From: DASZHJ01 sp035581425 | GTDB lineage: Bacteria > Pseudomonadota > Alphaproteobacteria > ATCC43930 > CGMCC-115725 | Length of the DNA stretch: 16,432 bases | Assembly: GCA_035581425.1 (NCBI GenBank) | Contig: DATJVP010000091.1 | Location: 1-16,432 of the forward strand | Reading direction: 5' to 3' | Shown here: positions 7,514 through 14,578 of the stretch, one piece after another | Numbering within the stretch: position 1 is the stretch's first letter | Layout of the letters: every line of letters starts with the position of its first letter | Program-made: the position numbers and the translations under genes | The notes under the pieces: model-generated | The model's input: the letters and a program-made list of their open reading frames with translations, nothing else | What the model was told of the DNA's origin: nothing | Databases searched by the model: none

Positions 7514-7570
7514 CCGGCGAGGTTCCGCCGCATTCACCACCTTCAACATTCCAACGAGAGGATTCTTCCC

Positions 7571-7789
7571 ATGGACGTCGCAGCGGCAAAGATGATCGGC
7601 GCGGGCCTCGCCTGCATCGCACTGGTGGGTGCCGGTATCGGCATCGGCAACGTGTTCGGCTCGCTCATCAACTCCCTCGCGCGCAACCCCGCGGCGCAGG
7701 TGACGACCTGGGCCTTCCTGGGCTTCGCGCTTGCGGAGGCGACCGGTCTCTTCGGCCTGCTGATCGCCTTCATCATCCTCTTCACGTAA
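7571..7789 (+). CDS. atpE: ATP synthase F0 subunit c (proteolipid)
   Basis: A 72-residue hairpin protein that forms the rotor ring. Helix 1 carries the Gly repeat GAGIGIGNVFG for tight packing. The polar loop has the invariant RNP (R38, N39, P40) that contacts F1. Helix 2 contains the ion-binding carboxylate E56 in ALAEATGLFG. The residues flanking E56 and the absence of a helix-1 Gln/Glu do not look like the known Na+-binding pattern, so a proton-driven enzyme is likely. GAGAGGA lies about 9 bp before the ATG. The 57-bp gap after atpB is the largest inside the operon, compatible with separate ribosome loading for this subunit, which is needed in many copies. Confidence 0.97.
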   Translation: MDVAAAKMIGAGLACIALVGAGIGIGNVFGSLINSLARNPAAQVTTWAFLGFALAEATGLFGLLIAFIILFT

Positions 7790-7828
7790 CGGCAGACAGT
7801 CCCCCAACCTTCGGGCGCCGAGCGCACG

Positions 7829-8407
7829 ATGCGGCACTTTGATCCCACCCGAGCCACCGCGCTTGCGGCAGCGTCCTTCGTGCTCTCGCCGGGCGCCTTT
7901 GCCGCCGAGAGCGGAATGCCGCAGCTCGACTTCGCGACCTTCCCGTCGCAGATCTTCTGGCTCGCAGTGATCTTCGTCGTGCTCTATCTGCTGATGGCGC
8001 GGGTGGCGCTGCCGCGCGTCGGCGCACTCATCGCGCAGCGCAAGGCTCGGATCGAGGGCGATCTCGAGCGCGCGGCGCAGATGAAGCAGGAAGCCGATGC
8101 GGTGATGGCTGCCTACCAGCGCGCCCTCGCGGAAGCACGCGCGGCGGCGCAAGCCACGGTCAAGGAGGCGATCGACCGCTTCAACACCGAGGCCGCCGAG
8201 CGCCAGCACGCGGCCGGCGAGAAGCTCGCGGCCGAGACCTCGGCGGCGGAAGCGCGGATCGCCGAGGCCCAGGCTGCGGCGCTCGCCAATCTTCGGAGCG
8301 TCGCGATCGACGTAACGCGCGCCGCCGCGCAAAAGCTCACCGGAGCCGATGTCGATACCGAGCGCGCCGGCGCCGCGGTCGACCGCGTGATGAAGGAGCG
8401 CGGTTGA
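7829..8407 (+). CDS. atpF': ATP synthase F0 subunit b'
   Basis: One of two diverged b-type stator subunits; the b/b' pair is typical of photosynthetic bacteria and most alphaproteobacteria. It has 192 residues. The N-terminal 25 residues form a hydrophobic, signal-like extension ending AFAAES. Then comes the diagnostic PQLDFATFPSQIFWLAVIF and a single membrane anchor (about 37-56). It continues as ALPRVGALIAQRKARIEGDL and a long Ala/Glu/Arg coiled coil that reaches the F1 head. No strong ribosome-binding site is visible before the ATG at 7829. The stop overlaps the atpF start by one base (TGATG), indicating coupling. I name it b' rather than b from the LPRVGALIAQRKARI segment and from its place directly after atpE. 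Confidence 0.93.
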   Translation: MRHFDPTRATALAAASFVLSPGAFAAESGMPQLDFATFPSQIFWLAVIFVVLYLLMARVALPRVGALIAQRKARIEGDLERAAQMKQEADAVMAAYQRALAEARAAAQATVKEAIDRFNTEAAERQHAAGEKLAAETSAAEARIAEAQAAALANLRSVAIDVTRAAAQKLTGADVDTERAGAAVDRVMKERG

Positions 8408-8901
8408 TGCTCGACATATTCCGTCACGATCCGGAACTCGCGGTCGCGATCGCGTTCGTCCTCGCGATCGTCCTCGTGGGAAAGAAGGGTTGGCCCGCGC
8501 TCACGAGCATGCTCGATGCGCGCTCGGCCAAGATCCGTGCCGAGATCGAGGAAGCGCGCCGGCTCCGGGACGAGGCCCAGCAGGCGCTCGCGGAGGTGCA
8601 GCGCCTCCAGCGCGATGCGAAGCAAGAGGCCGCCAATATCGTCGGCCGCGCGAAGGAAGAGGCGCAGCGCCACGTCGAGCGTGCGCAGCGCGACCTCGCT
8701 GCCACGCTCGAGCGCCGCGAGCGCCTCGCCTCCGAGAGGATCGCGCTTGCGGAGAGCAAGGCGATCGCCGGGGTTCGGAATACCGCTGTCGACATCGCGA
8801 TCAGTGCCGCGCGCGACGTCATCGCCTCCAGCATGAGCGAGGCGCAAGCCAACACCCTCGTCGACGGTGCCATCGCCGAGCTGCCGCAACGGCTGCATTA
8901 G
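8407..8901 (+). CDS. atpF: ATP synthase F0 subunit b
   Basis: The partner stator subunit, 164 residues. It has a short periplasmic N-terminus, one membrane anchor (about residues 9-27, ELAVAIAFVLAIVLVGKKG), the typical GWPALTSMLDARSAKI joint, and a charged coiled-coil stalk ending in a domain that should bind F1 delta. An upstream TTG at 8404 is in frame, but the ATG at 8407 shares its A with the b' stop codon (TGATG), the usual coupled start. This is the last gene of the operon. The F1 genes (atpHAGDC) are not adjacent: the next gene is on the other strand. Split F0 and F1 operons are normal in alphaproteobacteria. Confidence 0.95.
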   Translation: MLDIFRHDPELAVAIAFVLAIVLVGKKGWPALTSMLDARSAKIRAEIEEARRLRDEAQQALAEVQRLQRDAKQEAANIVGRAKEEAQRHVERAQRDLAATLERRERLASERIALAESKAIAGVRNTAVDIAISAARDVIASSMSEAQANTLVDGAIAELPQRLH

Positions 8902-8943
8902 CTCCCCCTCTCCGACGAGGAAAGGGGGACGGGGTGAGTGAGG
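8902..8943. repeat. Degenerate REP-like palindrome, left copy
   Basis: TCCCCCT (8903-8909) pairs with AGGGGGA (8923-8929), and CTC/GAG form an inner stem around CGAC. GGGGTGAGTGAGG follows. The pattern of CTCCCCCTCTCC, a hairpin, then GGGGTGAG is like the widespread intergenic palindromes (CCCTCACCCC.../CTCTCCCC type) of alphaproteobacteria and other GC-rich bacteria, here decayed. No T-run follows, so a terminator role is not supported. Confidence 0.5.
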
Positions 8944-8993
8944 ACGTCGCGCTCGGTCGCCGTCGATATTCCTCTCCGGCCCGGCGGTCGATG

Positions 8994-9025
8994 GCCCCTC
9001 GCCCGATCTCTCCCCAAGGGGAGAG
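8994..9025. repeat. Degenerate REP-like palindrome, right inverted copy
   Basis: CCCCTCGCCCGAT leads into a perfect 8-bp inverted repeat: CTCTCCCC (9008-9015), AA, GGGGAGAG (9018-9025). It looks like the opposite half of the element at 8902-8943, in inverted orientation, so the gap between atpF and ald may hold one inverted pair. A run of six A follows at 9027-9032. On the minus strand the T-run would precede the hairpin, which is wrong for an ald terminator. Confidence 0.5.
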
Positions 9026-9036
9026 TAAAAAAGCCC

Positions 9037-10155
9037 CTACTCGCGCAGCGCCTGCTCGGAGTGCATGAACTCGAGGCCGAGGTCGCGGGCGACAGCGGGG
9101 TGGGTGATCTTGCCGCCGTGGACGTTGAGGCCGTTAAGGAGATTGCGATCGTCGCTCAGCGCCTTGCGCCAGCCCTTGCCCGCGAGCGCTTCCACGAAGG
9201 GCAGCGTCGCGTTGTTGAGCGCGAACGTCGAGGTCCGCGCGACCGCGCCGGGCATGTTGGTGACGCAATAGTGGATGACGCCGTCGACGAGGTAGGTCGG
9301 CGCTGCATGCGTCGTGGGCTTGCTCGTCTCGAAGCAGCCGCCCTGGTCGATCGAGATATCCACCAGCACCGAGCCCGGCTTCATCCGCCGCACCATGTCG
9401 CGCGTGACGAGCTTCGGCGCCGCGGCACCCGGCACCAGCACTGCGCCGATCACGAGATCGGCCGCGAGCACCTCGCGTTCGATGTTCTCGATGGTGGCGA
9501 AGAGCGTGTGGAGCTGCGAGCCGAACTGCATGTCGAGCTCGTAGAGCCGGTGCAGCGATTTGTCGATGACGGTGACATACGCTTCGAGCCCCATCGCCAT
9601 GCGCGCCGCGTTGGTGCCGGAAACCCCACCCCCGAGGATCACGACCTTGGCCGCGGCGACACCGGGCACGCCGCCTAGGAGCATGCCGGCGCCGCCCTGC
9701 TCTTTCTCGAGACAATGCGCGCCCACTTGAATCGACATACGGCCCGCGACCTCGCTCATCGGCGCAAGCAGCGGCAGGCCGCCGCGCAGATCGGTCACGG
9801 TCTCGTAGGCGATCGCCGTCACGCCCCGGCGCATCAACCCCTCGGCCTGCGCCTTATCGGCGGCGAGATGCAGATAGGTGAAGAGCACCTGGTCCTTGCG
9901 CAGGAGCGCGATCTCCTGCGCCTGCGGCTCCTTTACCTTCACCACGAGCTCGGCCTCGCCGAATACCGCGGCTGCGCTCGGCACCACCTCGGCGCCGACG
10001 GCCTTGTAGGCCTCGTCGGGAAAGCCGATGCCCGCGCCGGCGCCGGTCTCGACCGCGACGCGATGCCCCTTGTGGATGAGCTCGCGCGCGCTTCCGGGCA
10101 CGAGTCCCACCCGGTATTCGTGAGTCTTGATTTCCTTGGGGACGCCGATCCGCAT
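9037..10155 (-). CDS. ald: Alanine dehydrogenase
   Basis: Catalyses L-alanine + NAD+ + H2O to pyruvate + NH4+ + NADH, allowing growth on alanine or, in reverse, ammonia assimilation. It has 372 residues, standard length. Visible landmarks: MRIGVPKEIKTHEYRVGL opening with substrate Arg (R15); the KVKEP motif (K75); TYLHLA with the catalytic His (H96); the Rossmann motif GGGVSG (175-180) followed by the NAD-ribose acid in VTVID; the catalytic Asp in DISIDQGG (D270); and the late motif VTNMPGAVARTSTFALNNA. The start is firm, with GGAGGG 5 bp upstream (10161-10166 on the plus strand). It lies 39 bp after the aldolase-family gene on the same strand and is probably co-transcribed with it. The N-terminal pattern and motifs separate it from transhydrogenase alpha, which is the nearest relative. 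Confidence 0.97.
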   Translation of the reverse strand: MRIGVPKEIKTHEYRVGLVPGSARELIHKGHRVAVETGAGAGIGFPDEAYKAVGAEVVPSAAAVFGEAELVVKVKEPQAQEIALLRKDQVLFTYLHLAADKAQAEGLMRRGVTAIAYETVTDLRGGLPLLAPMSEVAGRMSIQVGAHCLEKEQGGAGMLLGGVPGVAAAKVVILGGGVSGTNAARMAMGLEAYVTVIDKSLHRLYELDMQFGSQLHTLFATIENIEREVLAADLVIGAVLVPGAAAPKLVTRDMVRRMKPGSVLVDISIDQGGCFETSKPTTHAAPTYLVDGVIHYCVTNMPGAVARTSTFALNNATLPFVEALAGKGWRKALSDDRNLLNGLNVHGGKITHPAVARDLGLEFMHSEQALRE

Positions 10156-10194
10156 GTCAGCCCTCCACTACGCCCGTGCGATCGAGGGGCGCCG

Positions 10195-10956
10195 CTATTG
10201 CCGGAAGCTCGGATCCCTGCTGTCGAGCAGCCGCACCAGCGCGGGCCACTCGCGTCCCCCGCGCGGCCCGTAGGACTCGAACTGCCGTGCCGTGTGCTCC
10301 GCAACCTCGTCGGAAAGGATCTTGACCGTGCCACCCGACGCCATCGTGTCCATCTGAATGCGGCAGGATTGCTCCAGGTAGTACATGAGCGAGAAAGCCT
10401 CCTCGACCGTGCGGCCCGCAGTGAGGAGCCCGTGATTGCGCAGGATCATCGAGTTCTTGGTGTCGAGATCGTGCACGAGCCGCTTCTGCTCGTCGAAATC
10501 GTCCGCTACGCCCTCGTAGTCGTGATAGGCGAGACGGTTGTGAAAGGCCGCGGAGATCTGGTTGAGCGAGAGCAGCCCTTCCCCGAGGCAGGAGACCGCG
10601 ATACCCGAGCGCGTGTGGGTGTGCACCACGCAATTGATGTCGGGCCGCGCGCCCAGGATGGCGCTGTGGATCACGAACCCCGCACGATTGACCTGATAAG
10701 AGGTCGGCTCCACCGGGCGCGCTTCCATGTCCACTTTGACCAGGCTCGAGGCCGTGATCTCGTGGAACATCAACCCGTAGGGGTTGAGGAAGAATTGATC
10801 CGGCCGTCCCGGCACCCGCGCGGAAATGTGCGTGAAGACGAGATCGTCCATGCCGTAATGAGCGATGAGCCGGTAGCAGGCCGCGAGGTTGACGCGCACG
10901 TCGCGGTCGCCTTGGCGCTCAGGGGCGGGCACGGTTCTGAAGATGACCTGCGACAT
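10195..10956 (-). CDS. Class II aldolase/adducin-family protein, catalytic Glu absent
   Basis: A 253-residue protein of the class II aldolase/adducin head family. The ATG at 10956 is preceded by CGGAG at a 6-bp spacing; the frame stays open further upstream, but only into the oxidoreductase gene. Zinc-ligand histidines are present: H112 and H114 in VVHTHTRSG and H175 in RNHGLL, equivalent to H92, H94 and H155 of E. coli fuculose-phosphate aldolase. The region before them reads NRAGFVIHSAIL. Aligned without gaps to FucA (SEWRFH, 15 residues before the first zinc His in both), the catalytic Glu73 position is Gly93. It is therefore probably not a fuculose/ribulose-phosphate aldolase; it resembles the adducin-like branch of unknown substrate. 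It lies 34 bp after the FAD oxidoreductase gene and 39 bp before ald. I cannot name its reaction. Confidence 0.85.
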   Translation of the reverse strand: MSQVIFRTVPAPERQGDRDVRVNLAACYRLIAHYGMDDLVFTHISARVPGRPDQFFLNPYGLMFHEITASSLVKVDMEARPVEPTSYQVNRAGFVIHSAILGARPDINCVVHTHTRSGIAVSCLGEGLLSLNQISAAFHNRLAYHDYEGVADDFDEQKRLVHDLDTKNSMILRNHGLLTAGRTVEEAFSLMYYLEQSCRIQMDTMASGGTVKILSDEVAEHTARQFESYGPRGGREWPALVRLLDSRDPSFRQ

Positions 10957-10990
10957 CGGCCGCTCCGGGCTGTTGCTATGTGATTGTAGT

Positions 10991-12139
10991 CTAGCCGCCC
11001 GCGGCGGCACGGGCCAGCGGCAAGGCCTCGCTCCCTTGGAGGAGACGAAGCACACGCTCGGCGATGGCAAGCGATGCCGTGAGACCCGGAGATTCGATTC
11101 CAAAAAGATTGATGAGGCCAGGTACCCCGTGCCTCTCCGGCCCATCGATCCGGAAATCCGCGGCCGGCTCATTGGGCGCGCTGATCTTCGGCCGCACGCC
11201 CGCATAGCCCGGCTGCAAGGCGCCATCCGGAAGCGATGGCCAATAGGTGCGGATCGCCGCGTAGAACTTGTCGCCGCGCCGGGGATCGACGGTGTAGTCG
11301 ATGCCGTCGATCCACTCGGTATCGGGACCGAAGCGTGCCTGCCCCCCCATGTCGAGGGTGAGGTGCACACCGAGACCCGCCGCCTCCGGTGCGGGGTAGA
11401 TGAGCCGCTTGAAGGGTGCGCGACCGGAGAGGCTGAAATAGACGCCGCGGCAGTAATAGGCCGTGGGGATCGCGGCCTCGGGGATGCCCGCGATCTTCCG
11501 CGCGAGTGTTGGTGCATAGAGTCCGGCGCTGTTGACGACCAGCTCTGTCCTGATGCGCATCGGCTCCTCGCCGCCGACCTCCAGGAGAAATCCACGACTC
11601 TCGACGCGGCCGCTCAGGACCGGCGCGCGTAGCGCGAGCACCGCCCCCGCCGCTTCCGCATCGCCCTGATAGGCGAGCATGAGCGCGTGGCTGTCGACGA
11701 TCCCTGTCGAGGGTGAGAGAAACGCCTTGACGCAGGAGAGATTGGGTTCGAGCGCCCTCGCCTCGTCGGCGCTCAGCCATCGGAGATCGGCGACGCCGTT
11801 GGCGCCGGCGCGCACCCAGACGGATTCCAGGGACTTCACTTCCTCGTCGCGGCAGGCGACCAGCAGCTTGCCGATGCGCTTGTGCGGCACGCCGTGCTCG
11901 GCGCAATAGTCATAAAGCGCGTGGCGGCCCTCGACGCAGAGCAAGGCCTTGAGGCTGTCTTTCGGATAATAAAGCCCCGCGTGAATGACCTCGCTGTTGC
12001 GCGAGGAGGTATCGGAGCCGATCCAGCGCTCCTTCTCCAGCACCAGCACCTCGCGCCCGGCGCGCGCGAGAGCTCTCGCCACCGCGAGCCCCACCACGCC
12101 CGCTCCGATCACAACGCAATCGACCGCCGCGTCGTTCAT
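10991..12139 (-). CDS. FAD-dependent oxidoreductase, L-2-hydroxyglutarate dehydrogenase-like
   Basis: A DAO-type FAD enzyme of 382 residues. The N-terminal Rossmann motif VVIGAGVVGLAVARAL is followed by a strand ending in the ribose-binding Glu (VLVLEKE). Then comes NSEVIHAGLYYPKDSLKA, the family signature also seen in LhgO/L2HGDH, with the His that sits next to the flavin. The C-terminal part ends with the conserved LINLFGIESPGLTASLAIAE. The family oxidises L-2-hydroxyglutarate or related hydroxyacids, passing electrons to the quinone pool. I prefer the ATG at 12139 because CAGGA lies at good spacing upstream; the ATG at 12157 would add six residues with a poor site. It heads a probable operon with the aldolase-family gene and ald and is divergent from the MFS gene. 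Substrate unproven; a related hydroxyacid or glycerol-3-phosphate-like substrate is possible. Confidence 0.87.
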   Translation of the reverse strand: MNDAAVDCVVIGAGVVGLAVARALARAGREVLVLEKERWIGSDTSSRNSEVIHAGLYYPKDSLKALLCVEGRHALYDYCAEHGVPHKRIGKLLVACRDEEVKSLESVWVRAGANGVADLRWLSADEARALEPNLSCVKAFLSPSTGIVDSHALMLAYQGDAEAAGAVLALRAPVLSGRVESRGFLLEVGGEEPMRIRTELVVNSAGLYAPTLARKIAGIPEAAIPTAYYCRGVYFSLSGRAPFKRLIYPAPEAAGLGVHLTLDMGGQARFGPDTEWIDGIDYTVDPRRGDKFYAAIRTYWPSLPDGALQPGYAGVRPKISAPNEPAADFRIDGPERHGVPGLINLFGIESPGLTASLAIAERVLRLLQGSEALPLARAAAGG

Positions 12140-12246
12140 CGCGCCATCCTGTGCCATGCCTCACCGCGAAACAAGCGCGCGCGCATGGTGGGGTTGCGAT
12201 CTCCGGGCCTATACGCCGGCGCTTCCGGCCTCTACGGTCGGTAGCC
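12140..12246. promoter_or_regulatory. Divergent intergenic region, oxidoreductase operon and MFS gene
   Basis: About 107 bp separate the preferred starts of the two divergent genes and should contain both promoters. No clear -35/-10 pair or long palindrome stands out. Both genes have alternative upstream starts (12157 minus; 12151 plus) that would overlap each other, which argues for the inner starts. Confidence 0.35.
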
Positions 12247-13440
12247 ATGATCGAGGGGCATCAACGCCGCACGGCCTTTCTGCTCGCGACCTGCCAAGCC
12301 TTCTACCTCTCGGCCGCCTCGGTGGGGACGGCGTCGAGCGGTCTTGTGGGCGCAGGTCTCGCGCCGACGCCGATCCTCGCGACCTTGCCGTACTCGCTCA
12401 TTCCCATGACCAACGCCGCCGTCACCGTGCCGGCCTCTTTCCTGATGGCGCGGCTCGGCCGGCGCACGGGGTTCCTGCTGGGGGCGTTCCTCGGCGGCAT
12501 CGGCGGGCTCATTTCCACGCTCGCGATCTTCCGGCGGGATTTCGGGCTCTTCTGCGTCGGCAACGCGCTCTGGGGATGCTTCCAGGCGACCGCGCAGTAT
12601 TACCGCTTCGCCGCCGCCGACGGAGCGAGCCCCGCCTTCCGCAGCCGCGCGGTCTCCTGGGTGCTCGCCGGAGGTGTCGTCGCGGCGGCGGTGGGACCGC
12701 AGATTGCAGTCTATGCGAAGGACGCTCTCGCCCCCGTCCTCTACGCGGGCACCTACCTCGCCGTCGCCGCGCTCTCGGCCGTCACTATCTGCATCCTGGC
12801 GTTCCTATCCATTCCGACGCCGCCTCGCGCGGCTCGCGGCGCGGCTGCGGGGCGCCCCTTCCGCGAAATCGCTCGGCAGCCCGCTTTCCTCGCCGCCGTC
12901 GCCAATGGCGTCATCGGCTATGCCGTCATGAGCTTCATCATGGCGGCGACGCCGCTCGCTGCCGTCGATTGTGGCTATACGCCCGCGGATGCCTTCGGCA
13001 TCATCCGCTTCCATCTCATCGGCATGTTCCTTCCGGCCTTCTTCACGGGCCACTTGATCCATCGCTACGGCACCGCCGCGATCGCGCTCACGGGGACCGC
13101 GATGCTCGTGGTCTGCGGCCTCGTGGCGGTCTCCGGCACGGGCCTCGTCAATTTCTGGATCGCGCTCGCGCTGCTGGGTGTGGGCTGGAATTTCATGTTC
13201 GTCGCCGGCACCACGCTCCTCACCCACGCCTATCGTCCCGAGGAGCGCGCGAAGGTGCAGGGCCTGAACGAGTTTCTGATCGCGGGCTCCGCCGCGCTGG
13301 GTTCGTTCTCTGCCGGTGGGGTCTTCGGCGCCTTCGGCTGGAACACCCTCAACCTCGTGGTGCTCCCGCTTCTCGTCGTGGTCGCGTCGATAACGATCTG
13401 GTACGCGCAGACCGAGCGCGCGGCGCGGCAGGCGGTGTGA
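12247..13440 (+). CDS. Major facilitator superfamily (MFS) transporter
   Basis: A 397-residue, strongly hydrophobic protein of about 12 membrane helices in two halves, the usual MFS layout. The loop between helices 2 and 3 has ASFLMARLGRRTGFLLGA, a motif-A variant (small residue, basic pair, Gly). A central cytosolic loop (IPTPPRAARGAAAGRPFREI, about residues 190-215) joins the halves, and the second half shows LLTHAYRPEERAKVQGLNEF, a motif-A-like repeat between later helices. Substrate is not evident; it may be a drug or metabolite exporter or an importer. The ATG at 12247 is chosen over an in-frame ATG at 12151, whose first 32 residues are basic and would overlap the divergent gene. The ribosome-binding site is weak. 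Divergence from the oxidoreductase/aldolase-family/ald genes suggests a link to their substrate, but that is inference. It ends 4 bp before the convergent aapM stop. Confidence 0.88.
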   Translation: MIEGHQRRTAFLLATCQAFYLSAASVGTASSGLVGAGLAPTPILATLPYSLIPMTNAAVTVPASFLMARLGRRTGFLLGAFLGGIGGLISTLAIFRRDFGLFCVGNALWGCFQATAQYYRFAAADGASPAFRSRAVSWVLAGGVVAAAVGPQIAVYAKDALAPVLYAGTYLAVAALSAVTICILAFLSIPTPPRAARGAAAGRPFREIARQPAFLAAVANGVIGYAVMSFIMAATPLAAVDCGYTPADAFGIIRFHLIGMFLPAFFTGHLIHRYGTAAIALTGTAMLVVCGLVAVSGTGLVNFWIALALLGVGWNFMFVAGTTLLTHAYRPEERAKVQGLNEFLIAGSAALGSFSAGGVFGAFGWNTLNLVVLPLLVVVASITIWYAQTERAARQAV

Positions 13441-13444
13441 AGAT

Positions 13445-14578
13445 CTATTTCCGCCCGGTCTTGTGCCGATTGAGGCGGCGCTCCATGCGGCGTGCGTAGG
13501 TCGACATCGCGAAGCAGCAGACGAAGAACATCACCATCGTGAAGACGTATCCTTCGCGCGCGAAGCCGAGCCAAGCCGGGTCCTTGAGCGCTTGGTTTAT
13601 CGCGCCGAGAACGTCGAAAAGGCCGATGATTGTAATGAGCGTCGTGTCCTTGAAGAGGTCGACGACGTTGTTGACGATGCCGGGCATGACATGGCGCAGT
13701 GCCTGCGGCAGGACCACGAAGACCTGAACCTGCCACCAGGGCATGCCGACGGAATATGCCGCCTCCTCCTGCCCCATCGACACACCCTGCAACCCGCCGC
13801 GCACGGTCTCGGCCATATAGGCGGCATTGAAGAGGATGAGGCCGACAAGCGCGCGGATGAGCCGGTCGATGTGCACGCCTTCCGGAAGGAAGAGCGGGAT
13901 CATCAAGGCGGAGATGATGAGCACCGCCAGCAGCGGCACCGCGCGCCAGAGCTCGATGAAGCAGATGGAGAGCGTCTTCACGACTATGAGCTCTGATCGG
14001 CGGCCCAGCGCCAGCAGGATCCCCAGCGGAAGCGACCCCGCCACCACCACGAAGGCGACGAGGACGTCGAGCATCAGCCCACCCCATTGCGTGGTGTCCA
14101 CGAAGGGAAGGCCCAGCACGCCGCCCACGAGGAGAATCCCTGCCAAGGCCGGGAATGCCGTCAGGAGCATCAGGACCCAGAAGCCGCGCCGGCGCGTACC
14201 GTCGCGCAGCACGGGGACGCTGAATGCCGCGAGTAGCACGCCCGTGAGGTCGACACGCCAAACTTGTTCCGGCGGATAGTGGCCGTAGAAGAAGAGTGGC
14301 AGGCGCATGCGGATGAAGGTCCAGCAGGCACCATCGCCCGCGCAGGCGGCCTTGGTCGTGCCGGAGATGGTGGCGTCGGTCACCATCCAGCGGATAAGCG
14401 GGGGAAGCACGAGGAAGAGAAAGCCCAGCACCGCCAGCGTCAGAGCTGTGTTTCCGAGAGAGCCGAAGAAGCTGCGGCGCAGCCAGTCGATCGCGCGAGG
14501 GATAGCACCCTCGATTCGGTCGGGCGCCCGATCGTCGTAGCCAATCCCCGGCGCGTATCCCTCGGGCTGGACAGTCAT
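13445..14578 (-). CDS. aapM: General L-amino acid ABC transporter permease AapM
   Basis: One of the two inner-membrane permeases of the Aap (general L-amino acid) importer, 377 residues. It has a long N-terminal part with membrane segments, then the family-specific periplasmic stretch with two cysteines (AACAGDGACWTFIRMRLPLF), the transport domain, and the EAA loop GQEEAAYSVGMPWWQ (E272 region), which docks on the ATPase. It then continues LPQALRHVMPGIVNNVVDLF, and the C-terminus is basic (ARRMERRLNRHKTGRK). The start codon overlaps the aapQ stop by 4 bp (ATGA), showing translational coupling. The ATPase gene aapP, which normally follows aapM, is absent: the next gene leftward is the convergent MFS gene 4 bp away. 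Assignment is firm from the pairing with AapQ and AapJ. Confidence 0.93.
   Translation of the reverse strand: MTVQPEGYAPGIGYDDRAPDRIEGAIPRAIDWLRRSFFGSLGNTALTLAVLGFLFLVLPPLIRWMVTDATISGTTKAACAGDGACWTFIRMRLPLFFYGHYPPEQVWRVDLTGVLLAAFSVPVLRDGTRRRGFWVLMLLTAFPALAGILLVGGVLGLPFVDTTQWGGLMLDVLVAFVVVAGSLPLGILLALGRRSELIVVKTLSICFIELWRAVPLLAVLIISALMIPLFLPEGVHIDRLIRALVGLILFNAAYMAETVRGGLQGVSMGQEEAAYSVGMPWWQVQVFVVLPQALRHVMPGIVNNVVDLFKDTTLITIIGLFDVLGAINQALKDPAWLGFAREGYVFTMVMFFVCCFAMSTYARRMERRLNRHKTGRK

Noticed and set aside
8902..9036. CRISPR or insertion-sequence remnant between atpF and ald
   Set aside because: There are only two imperfect palindromes, with no regular spacers, no transposase fragment and no target-site duplication.
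9715..10983. 422-residue plus-strand frame opposite ald and the aldolase-family gene
   Set aside because: It is a mirror of two confidently identified minus-strand genes, with low-complexity composition and no own ribosome-binding site.
11985..13499. 504-residue plus-strand frame over the oxidoreductase start and the MFS gene
   Set aside because: It spans two real genes in other frames, is rich in Arg/Ser/Pro and shows no recognisable motif.
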